Assembly: GCA_029249345.1 (NCBI GenBank)
Contig: JAQWHM010000001.1
Coordinates: 248,001-312,000, forward strand
Length of the DNA: 64,000 nt
Reading direction: 5' to 3'
Origin: UBA10348 sp002469915
GTDB lineage: Bacteria > Bacteroidota > Rhodothermia > Rhodothermales > UBA10348
The position numbers and the translations under genes were made by a program. The notes beneath the pieces are model-generated. The model was not told the DNA's origin. It searched no databases and saw only the letters and a program-made list of their open reading frames with translations. Positions 50,266 through 57,499 of the stretch are shown one piece after another; positions within the stretch are counted from its first letter, which is position 1; the number at the start of each line of letters is the position of its first letter.

Positions 50266-53200
50266 TTAGCTACGAACGCCGGGTCTCATTCCCATCAGAC
50301 GGTGCCTTCCATGCCCGATTTGTTCTGCTACAGGCAGATTAACGATAAACGTACTCCCGACCCCTTTTTCGCTTTCCACTGAAATGGAAGCATCTAGAAG
50401 ACTCACAAGACCCGAGGTGATCGCAAGACCAAGACCCGTTCCCTCGTACGACCTGGACAAGCCGTCTGATTCTTGAATAAACGCATCAAATAACTCAGGC
50501 AAAAATTCAGACTCTATCCCAATTCCTGTATCTCTCACTTTTAACAATACGCGATCTTGAACGGACTGGAGTGTGATCGTTACTCCGCCGTCCGACGTAA
50601 ACTTGACCGCATTTCCAATCAGATTGTGCAGAATACGTTCTATCGCATGCACGTCGGCCATAACAGCCGTTCTGGACTCAGGCTTTTCAACTTTAAGCCG
50701 TAATCCCTTGTTGACTGCAGATTCCTGAAACTTCAAATGCACCTGCATGCTCAATTGATACAAATCAACTGGCTCCAAGTTGATTTCCATAATACCAGCT
50801 CGAAGCTTGGCCAGATCCAACAACGAGTTCAGCGTCTCCATCAATCTCGAACCGCTGTCCCCAATAATGTCTAGGAACTCCCGATACTCTGCGTCTTTTG
50901 GAATCTCATCCTTCAGGACATCAGTAAACCCAAGAATGGCTGTAAGTGGTGTTCGCAATTCATGGGAAGTGGTAGCCAAAAACTCATCTTTAAGCTTGTT
51001 AGCCTGGATCAATCGGTCATTCGCTTCCTGCAGTTTTTTGACCACCTCTCTCTCGCGCTCAAGCTCCTTTGCTTGCTCTTGAGCTGCCTTGTTCGCTCTC
51101 CGCATGGAGATATACTTTCGAGCGGAAAGAAAAAGGCTAATGATCAGAACAACGTAGGCGAAGTAGGCCCAAAAAGTTCGATACCAAGGCGGCAAAATCG
51201 TAAAAGAGTACCTCGCATCATCACTAATCTGCCCCCATTCATTCTTGGCTTGAACGACAAGGGTGTAATTGCCTTCCCTCAAAGCTAGCACGGATACTGA
51301 AGACTCAATACTCCAAGAAGACCATTCCGTATTCTTCCCCTCAATTAAATACCGAAACCTAGTGTCCTCTGGGTTGGCAAAGTCTGTAGCTGATAGGTCA
51401 AAAGATAGATTTCGATCTTCATAATTCAATAGCGGCGTAAATTCTGGAACTTGAGAATCCAGTAGAACTCCTAAAGAATCCGAAAAAGTACCAGAAAAAA
51501 GAATTGTTCCAGTTGAATTAATGGTGGCTTTCGACACATGAGACGTGAATTTGCCAGAACTCAATGACTCGTAAAAAGGGTCATATCGAACCAATTCACT
51601 TCCATCATTAAACCAAATAATTTCGTTCTCTCCGACAAACAAAGAAGCAACAGCATCTTTTGAAAACTGTAATGCAAGTGGGACTTTGTCGGGCTCAAAA
51701 AAATTGGTCCTAAAAGACTTGAATTCAGATACTTTCTCCGAGTCAACGATGGTAACGATACCAGACTCTGTCGTAAATGCTGAGAAGATTCGAGGGTAGC
51801 TATCATCGAAAGCTGATTTAATATCAGTCAACTCCTCCAAGGCTTCTGCAGTATGTCTATAAATACCTTTTTGACTTACAATAAGTGCATCATTTTTCCA
51901 CTTTGTCAACGAGACTGTTCCTTCAGGTATTTTATCAATTTGCTCAAAGTCTGCCGCTTTCGTGATACCAAATTCCAGCTTCTTAGACTTGTTTTGATAC
52001 TGGTAATAGAAAACACCACTATACCGAGTGGCAAAAAGGATTCCTTCCTCCGTAGTTACAATTGATCGAACGTCATAATTAGTGTAATCGACATTCAATT
52101 TCCGGATTGTACAGGCGCCACCAGCCTCGACCTCAACTTCGGCAATACCATTGTCCATACCGACTAAAACTTGTCCTGAATATTGGCTGTACCCTAAGGA
52201 AAACATCTTATTCTGTTCGGCATCAGATCCGGAATTTTGAAATACGCAGTCCTTCCAAGGCAGTGATGTGGAACTAGCGACGTCAAATTCATGATCATGT
52301 AGATATTTCAGTCCATCGCTTTCGCTAGCTGCAAATATCATCCCGTCTGATTCTAGAAAATCAAACACAAACTCAAAATCTGATACACTGCGAGCAAGCT
52401 TAACAGATGCATCGTTTACAAATGCCTTTGAGTTTGAATTAAATCGTTCAGACCACTCATCAATAATGAAAAGACCTTCACTTGTTGCCAAGCCGACCTT
52501 GCCTCCTAGGAGACCTATTCTATAAATGTTTCCCTTTAAGCCTTGATCTCTACCAAATCTAAGAAGAGCTACATCTGAACTGAGACGAGCAATACCCTCA
52601 CTATCAAATCCAATCCAGACCGATCCATCTTTAGCATAGGAAACATAATTGACTACATCGTTTGGCAAACCTGTTTCAACTCCAATCGTGCGAGTAACGC
52701 TCATGTTTTCGTCTATAAATACTACCCCACTTCCCAAAGTTGAAATCACATACTGACCCAATTCATTGCGGTCAATATGATACAGTCGTGATTCTTTGGA
52801 TATTTCAAGTAGTTCTGGAGGGTAATCCATCTCCCAACTCAGATTCTCATTAGCGTCAATTGTTAACAAGCCTAGCTGGTCACTCCAGACTAAAGTTCTG
52901 CCCGATTTATGTTCGGTCATACCAAAGATGCGTTCATCTGCCAATATTTCTGAACCATTCACAAGTGAAGGCCCATTTTGACCCAACACTTTTAAGCCAA
53001 CGCCATATTCTCTCGCATAAAGCTTTCCGTTTAAAGAAAATGAATTGTGAAATCCATTTTCAGAGAACCATTGCTTTAATTCAAGTCCATCGTATCTAAA
53101 GATATATTGTCGACTTTGAAAATAGACATAAGGTCCTACGACGTGCGTACCCCAAACATCGCCCATGGAAGAAAGCACATCTGAAAGTTGTTTCTCGTTA

Positions 53201-53643
53201 ACCAAGGAATGGATAGCAAAGGACCCATCGGGCTTAATGTGTATGTAGCCAAAGTCACTTTGAGCACCGTAATAAACTCTGAAACCTGATTCGGTATTTT
53301 CTTCTGAAATCGCTAGAGATCTTGCCGTTGTTGAATTGGGAGTATCCAAAAGTCTCCAATCTTTACCTCTTACAACTCGGATCCCCTCCTGTTCAGCAAC
53401 AAAAACCCATCCTGACAACGACTCTTCAACCGACCATATTTGTGCCGAAACGTCATAGTCTTCTGGTGAAAAGTGAGTTATTCTCAAATCAGGAATTGTA
53501 GAGCTTGCAGGATCTCCTTCTGATATCTGAGATGATGCATGGGCCATGGTAGTCCCGTGAAATTGACAAATCACGAGAAAAAGCATAGGAACCGCATGAG
53601 CCACAAGAAGCTCTTTACAGATATTTGATAGGACTATTCGCAA
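50266..53643 (-). CDS. Giant ligand-binding sensor histidine kinase (propeller / Y_Y_Y type)
   Basis: A 1125-residue membrane sensor kinase. A signal peptide leads to a periplasmic region of ~780 residues made of Reg_prop-like beta-propeller repeats (LPNDVVNYVSYAKDGSVWIG is a clear unit) and a Y_Y_Y-type Ig domain near 760-815 (RYLIEGKNTEWSSW). One membrane helix (~828-848) and a coiled coil precede the kinase: His894 in TSHELRTPLTAILGF, N box NLIGNAVKFTSDGG, G boxes DTGIGIE and GTGLGLAI. Unlike hybrid two-component systems of Bacteroidota there is no receiver or AraC domain; no response regulator is adjacent. It is more AT-rich than neighbours in its sensor part and divergent from a small lipoprotein gene. 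Confidence 0.92.
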   Translation of the reverse strand: MRIVLSNICKELLVAHAVPMLFLVICQFHGTTMAHASSQISEGDPASSTIPDLRITHFSPEDYDVSAQIWSVEESLSGWVFVAEQEGIRVVRGKDWRLLDTPNSTTARSLAISEENTESGFRVYYGAQSDFGYIHIKPDGSFAIHSLVNEKQLSDVLSSMGDVWGTHVVGPYVYFQSRQYIFRYDGLELKQWFSENGFHNSFSLNGKLYAREYGVGLKVLGQNGPSLVNGSEILADERIFGMTEHKSGRTLVWSDQLGLLTIDANENLSWEMDYPPELLEISKESRLYHIDRNELGQYVISTLGSGVVFIDENMSVTRTIGVETGLPNDVVNYVSYAKDGSVWIGFDSEGIARLSSDVALLRFGRDQGLKGNIYRIGLLGGKVGLATSEGLFIIDEWSERFNSNSKAFVNDASVKLARSVSDFEFVFDFLESDGMIFAASESDGLKYLHDHEFDVASSTSLPWKDCVFQNSGSDAEQNKMFSLGYSQYSGQVLVGMDNGIAEVEVEAGGACTIRKLNVDYTNYDVRSIVTTEEGILFATRYSGVFYYQYQNKSKKLEFGITKAADFEQIDKIPEGTVSLTKWKNDALIVSQKGIYRHTAEALEELTDIKSAFDDSYPRIFSAFTTESGIVTIVDSEKVSEFKSFRTNFFEPDKVPLALQFSKDAVASLFVGENEIIWFNDGSELVRYDPFYESLSSGKFTSHVSKATINSTGTILFSGTFSDSLGVLLDSQVPEFTPLLNYEDRNLSFDLSATDFANPEDTRFRYLIEGKNTEWSSWSIESSVSVLALREGNYTLVVQAKNEWGQISDDARYSFTILPPWYRTFWAYFAYVVLIISLFLSARKYISMRRANKAAQEQAKELEREREVVKKLQEANDRLIQANKLKDEFLATTSHELRTPLTAILGFTDVLKDEIPKDAEYREFLDIIGDSGSRLMETLNSLLDLAKLRAGIMEINLEPVDLYQLSMQVHLKFQESAVNKGLRLKVEKPESRTAVMADVHAIERILHNLIGNAVKFTSDGGVTITLQSVQDRVLLKVRDTGIGIESEFLPELFDAFIQESDGLSRSYEGTGLGLAITSGLVSLLDASISVESEKGVGSTFIVNLPVAEQIGHGRHRLMGMRPGVRS

Positions 53644-53819
53644 ATTCAGTTCTGAAGCTTGAGTTCAGGTTCTGTATCGTCTAATCACTTATGCACTTAA
53701 TTTATTTTGAATCCGATGTCGTAATTCATGGTCATTCTCCGTTTCTCTCCCTGAAGACACTCAGCACAGAGCTGATTAATGAGCAACAAACCGCAAATCG
53801 CTCCGGAGAAAGAAGTAAA

Positions 53820-53969
53820 ATGAAAATCTTAAACGCATTTATCGTACTTATTGCGGCTATTGCTTTAACAGGTTGCAGTCCAGACTCCTTAGTTGGATCT
53901 CAGTCAGACGACGACTTTGTTATGGTTACTGGGGATAGCCACAACGTTACTGGGGATAGCCACAATTAG
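53820..53969 (+). CDS. Small lipoprotein ending in two VTGDSHN heptads
   Basis: A 49-residue lipoprotein: MKILNAFIVLIAAIALTGCS is a signal with lipobox LTGC (Cys19), leaving a mature lipopeptide of ~31 residues. It is acidic in the middle (SQSDDDF) and ends with two exact VTGDSHN heptads directly before the stop. The frame is open upstream to 53691, but the lipobox spacing identifies the ATG at 53820 as the start. The gene is divergent from the large sensor kinase. No known family is recognised. Exported repeat-bearing peptides can be signals or spacers in the envelope; either is speculation here. Confidence 0.6.
   Translation: MKILNAFIVLIAAIALTGCSPDSLVGSQSDDDFVMVTGDSHNVTGDSHN
53925..53966 (+). 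repeat. 21-bp direct repeat encoding VTGDSHN twice
   Basis: Two adjacent 21-base copies (53925-53945 and 53946-53966) differ only at the last base (AAC/AAT). The near identity indicates a recent duplication, ending exactly at the stop codon. Confidence 0.95.
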
Positions 53970-54017
53970 AAGGAATAGCGTGTATTTGTTTACAGCACTT
54001 TCGAGACGAAGACGGCG

Positions 54018-54108
54018 GGTTTTTCAGGGTGGCGGCTAGATGACCACCTACCACTCATCGATGACAGCGAGATAGCCGTTACCACTCTTCAATTGCAGTC
54101 AAATGGTT
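54018..54108 (-). repeat. Degenerate LTAIEEW-like motif copies, distal group
   Basis: On the minus strand this stretch reads NHLTAIEEW followed by TAA (stop at 54079-54081), then GYLAVIDEW followed by TAG (stop at 54048-54050), then GHLAATL. The first matches the last seven residues of IspG, LTAIEEW, yet differs in the third base of its first five codons. The unit length (~30 bases) differs from the 60-base array nearer ispG. Confidence 0.6.
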
Positions 54109-54255
54109 GCTACTCTGGAATGGCAATGAGGATGATATCTCCTCAATGACGAAAATCAGGCCTTGAGGACAATTCCACATCAGGCGGAGTGATCGCCCAT
54201 GCTATTACAATCGTGATAGCAATTGTAATAGTAATGAGAGGGACCGGTGCGGTCT

Positions 54256-54480
54256 TTAACTGGTGATTAGACTGCAATCAGGATCGATGGCAGTTAAGTA
54301 GTTACCATCCTCATATGTAGCATGGCAAGCTTTCCACCAATCTGCCATGGCAGTCATCCAGTTACCATCCCCATATGTAGCATGGCGAGCTTTGCGCCGC
54401 TCTTCGATGGCGGCTAGCCAGGTACCACCTTCATGCGTAGCGTGGTTAGGCCTCTACCACTCCTCGATGGCGGTGAGGAC
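54256..54480 (-). repeat. 60-bp tandem repeat array continuing in frame from the ispG 3' end
   Basis: Period is exactly 60 bases: three imperfect units (about 54421-54480, 54361-54420, 54301-54360) plus part of a fourth to ~54280. The first unit contains the last codons of ispG and its TAG. Read in the ispG frame past the TAG there is an open stretch of 65 codons to a TAA at 54256-54258, encoding LAAIEERRKARHATYGDGNW, then MTAMADWWKACHATYEDGNY, then LTAID. The consensus is LTAIEEWRKA-HATYGDGNW. Confidence 0.88.
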
Positions 54481-55515
54481 GGCTGAGACTATTTCTGCTT
54501 CGGGGACGGTTCGTACGATTTCTCCCTTTTTGAACAAGTGTGCACGACCGCGACCTAATGAAACGCCCAAGTCGGCACCTGCAGCTTCGCCCGGACCATT
54601 CACGGCACAACCCATCAACGCTACATTCAGGTCCTTTTCAAACTTCCGCTCCTTGATGGCCTGTTCGACCTCCTCAACGATGGTAAAAAGATTTCCCGTC
54701 AGTCTACCGCAAGTAGGACAGGCGATCACGTTGACGCCGGGTCTTCCCAATCGCAGTGATTTCAGAATCTGGTGCCCAGCCTCGACCTCATGAACGGAGT
54801 CAGCCGCAAGAGAGACTCTAATGGTGTCCCCAATCCCCTGCGCCAAAAGACCTCCAATTCCGATTGAACTCTTTATCGTCCCTGTATTCAACGAGCCCGA
54901 CTCCGTAACTCCAAGATGCAGAGGAAAGTCAGTTCGTTCAGCCAATAATTTGTAGGCTTGAATCATGAAATACACGTCGGAGTGCTTCACCGAAATGATA
55001 AGATCCTCGAATCCGCTGGCTGCACAAATCTCAACGTGTCTCATCGCACTTTCATACAGTGCTTCAGGTTGAGGATATCCGTACTTATCCAAAATATCCT
55101 TTTCCAAAGAGCCAGAATTCACACCAATTCGAATGGGAATTCCTGCTTCTTTGGCCGCGACTAGAACCTCTGCTTCCCACTCCGGCTTCCCAATATTGCC
55201 TGGATTCAAACGAACCTTAGCAACATTGGCTTCAATGGCCTTCAGGGCATACTTATGATTGAAGTGAATGTCTGCCACGATGGGCACGGGAGATCCTTCA
55301 ACTATGGACTGTAAAGCTTCCGCGTCTTCCGGACGCGGAACAGCCACGCGCACAATATCAGCACCAGCCTCTGCAAGCTTGGTAATCTCATTGAGCGACG
55401 TTTCAACATCATGAGTTTTGGATGTGGTCATGGACTGCACCGATATAGGCGCACCTCCACCAACTTGCACATCGCCCACCATCACTTTGCGTGATTCTCT
55501 TCGAGGTCTGGTCAT
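54454..55515 (-). CDS. ispG: 4-hydroxy-3-methylbut-2-enyl diphosphate synthase IspG (GcpE)
   Basis: A 353-residue [4Fe-4S] enzyme of the MEP isoprenoid pathway, converting MEcPP to HMBPP. The TIM-barrel domain includes SVQSMTTSKTHDVE and VADIHFNHKYAL; the C-terminal cluster domain contains CPTCGR and GCAVNGPGEA cysteines plus a conserved Glu. This is the short bacterial form without the extra insertion of plant/Chlamydia enzymes. It ends LTAIEEW-TAG, and related repeats follow directly (see the array). ispE, another MEP gene, is at the window end on the same strand but not in the same operon. Confidence 0.96.
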   Translation of the reverse strand: MTRPRRESRKVMVGDVQVGGGAPISVQSMTTSKTHDVETSLNEITKLAEAGADIVRVAVPRPEDAEALQSIVEGSPVPIVADIHFNHKYALKAIEANVAKVRLNPGNIGKPEWEAEVLVAAKEAGIPIRIGVNSGSLEKDILDKYGYPQPEALYESAMRHVEICAASGFEDLIISVKHSDVYFMIQAYKLLAERTDFPLHLGVTESGSLNTGTIKSSIGIGGLLAQGIGDTIRVSLAADSVHEVEAGHQILKSLRLGRPGVNVIACPTCGRLTGNLFTIVEEVEQAIKERKFEKDLNVALMGCAVNGPGEAAGADLGVSLGRGRAHLFKKGEIVRTVPEAEIVSAVLTAIEEW

Positions 55516-55675
55516 GATTTGAGATCAGATATATAGTTAAAATCGAGTCCGTTTCGGTCAAACAGCATGAAGTCTCTTGTGTTGCATCGCGAAAGCGTCT
55601 TAATCAAGGCTTATCAATGATTAAAGATCAAAGAGAACTAGGAGAACCACAATCGTTAATCGCGACGAAAATAAA

Positions 55676-56623
55676 TCAATCGGATTCACTCTCCCTTAGA
55701 AGAACTTCTTTCTCTTTCCTCGTCAGCGATTCGTACCCGCTGGCACTGATTTTGTCGAGAATACGGTCTACCTCTGCCTTGGTCTCATTCATACGTTTCC
55801 CTCTTCCGACATCCATGGGGTAGATCTGGGCCGTTTGTTTTGGTTCTGGTCTTGGAGATGCGCCTTTTTTCTTTGCGGCTAGTCTCTCTTCCATCCTTTG
55901 GAGAATGGAAGGTGATGTTGAGCTTTGGCTAAACCGAGCGGAAGACGTGCTTCGGTTGAACAAAGCATCTGCCCACGGTGCCGGATTTCCACCGTTCAGC
56001 GCAACGCGACCCGCAATGAGGCCGGCAACTACGCCACCCAGATGGGCAGAAACTGACGTCCCACCCCCTGAAATAAATAAAATATCGAGAGCAATAAACC
56101 CAATCACGACGTGAATGAGTCTCACGACCCCGATGAACATGAGTCCAATACGTTGTTGAGGATGATGAATGGCTACTGCTGTCATAATAGCTAGGACGGC
56201 GCCGGAGGCTCCGTGCACAATAGCCGTAAACATCTCCATACCTGGAAGCAGAGCGCCTAGGAGTACGGTGAGCAGTGCCCCGCCGACGGCGCCGTACACA
56301 TAGATACCGAATAGTCTGCCAGGACCATACATCCGCTCATAGTCACGACCAATCCAGACCATCCACATCATATTGAACAGAATATGCAGCAGACCTCCCA
56401 TGCCTCCTGATAGATGCAGGAAGGAATAGGTCAGTAGCTGCCATGGCTCAAAAAGAATACCGGGAATGGCCGGATTCAATGCTAGATGCAGATACACGAA
56501 GAACTCCGTGACCTCAGGGTGTACAAAAACTACCCTCCACAAGAGGTATACAACCACATTGATGGTCAGCAAGAGCCGAATGGCACGGGGCTGAGCTTGA
56601 TACCACAGTTGGAACTGACTCAA
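55676..56623 (-). CDS. Rhomboid family intramembrane serine protease with DUF6576-like tail
   Basis: A 315-residue rhomboid protease with six or more membrane helices. The catalytic Ser140 is in HGASGAV and His194 in SAHLGG; the helix-2 HLSGGMGGLLHILFNMMW block supplies the His/Asn oxyanion region. After the membrane domain come ~110 cytoplasmic residues, Ser- and Lys-rich, ending DRILDKISASGYESLTRKEK, the tail motif found in many Bacteroidota rhomboids. It cleaves membrane-spanning substrates; targets are unknown. A second rhomboid gene lies 35 bases upstream on the same strand. Confidence 0.92.
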   Translation of the reverse strand: MSQFQLWYQAQPRAIRLLLTINVVVYLLWRVVFVHPEVTEFFVYLHLALNPAIPGILFEPWQLLTYSFLHLSGGMGGLLHILFNMMWMVWIGRDYERMYGPGRLFGIYVYGAVGGALLTVLLGALLPGMEMFTAIVHGASGAVLAIMTAVAIHHPQQRIGLMFIGVVRLIHVVIGFIALDILFISGGGTSVSAHLGGVVAGLIAGRVALNGGNPAPWADALFNRSTSSARFSQSSTSPSILQRMEERLAAKKKGASPRPEPKQTAQIYPMDVGRGKRMNETKAEVDRILDKISASGYESLTRKEKEVLLRESESD

Positions 56624-56658
56624 GATATTAACCAGCTAATTCTATCATGGGCAGGCTA

Positions 56659-57315
56659 TCACCAATACATTCTGCGCTCGGGCTTCCAAGGAAGCTTTCC
56701 ACGCCAAAATTGAATCAAGAGAAAGCCGAAAAGCATCCCGCCAAGGTGGGCAAAATGGGCTACTGTACTCGATCCCGTCACGCCGCCAAACAGTTCAATC
56801 AGACCGTAGCCAATGACAAACCACTTCGCTTTGACGGGAAAAAGGAAATACAAGTAAATAGGCTGGTCTGGAAACATCATTCCAAATGCCAACAATAGGC
56901 CAAAAACTCCGCCAGATGCCCCGATGGTCGGATACCAACCCGCACCTGTCGAAGCTACAATCAACTGAAGCATAGCTGCTCCAATTACGCAAACAAAATA
57001 AAAGACGGTAAAGCGTTGCGATCCCCACGTGTTTTCAATCTGAACGCCAAACATCCACAAGGCAAACATATTGAAGAGGAGATGGGTAAAATTGCCGTGC
57101 AGAAACGAGTAAGAAATCAGCTGCCATGGCCAAAATTGACCGAGCGGAATCGGTGCGTCACCAATAGGCCACAAGCCCATCCAGTAGATCAACGTCTGGT
57201 TGGTTTCCGAGACGATCTGGGCCATGAAAAAGAGCCCATTCAGAATCAAGAGATTCTTGATTACCGGTGGGAAGACCGAAAAGCGGGTCGGAGGTTGATA
57301 GGAGCCTTGATTCAT
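56659..57315 (-). CDS. Rhomboid family intramembrane serine protease
   Basis: A 218-residue rhomboid protease from the ATG at 57315 (MNQGSYQPPTRFSVFPPVIK); the frame is open to 57354. The catalytic Ser134 is in GASGGVFG and His190 in FAHLGGM; HGNFTHLLFNMFALWMFG is the helix-2 signature. It lacks the cytoplasmic tail of its neighbour. The two genes are tandem paralogs of clearly different sequence, so the duplication is old. Both are probably one transcript, starting in the ~185-bp gap before the divergent PBP gene. Confidence 0.92.
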   Translation of the reverse strand: MNQGSYQPPTRFSVFPPVIKNLLILNGLFFMAQIVSETNQTLIYWMGLWPIGDAPIPLGQFWPWQLISYSFLHGNFTHLLFNMFALWMFGVQIENTWGSQRFTVFYFVCVIGAAMLQLIVASTGAGWYPTIGASGGVFGLLLAFGMMFPDQPIYLYFLFPVKAKWFVIGYGLIELFGGVTGSSTVAHFAHLGGMLFGFLLIQFWRGKLPWKPERRMYW

Positions 57316-57499
57316 ACAAATAAAAGCGATGAGACGGGTTCTGGGCGCGTGCAAATACCGGCATCCGACCGATTAGTTCTCTTCTCATTTACAGAAGACC
57401 CGGGAGAAAATTTAAAACAGATTCCACCTTTTTTACAGTGAAAGCAATAGGGATTGTTATGTCAGTTGCTAGATTCCATCAGACCACACCGCGAAAAAG

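Noticed and set aside
54347..54793. 148-codon plus-strand ORF over the ispG end and repeats, with repeated MAV/MAA segments
   Set aside because: It is the antisense of ispG plus the 60-bp array; the apparent repeats mirror the array, and the ispG frame is clearly the coding one.
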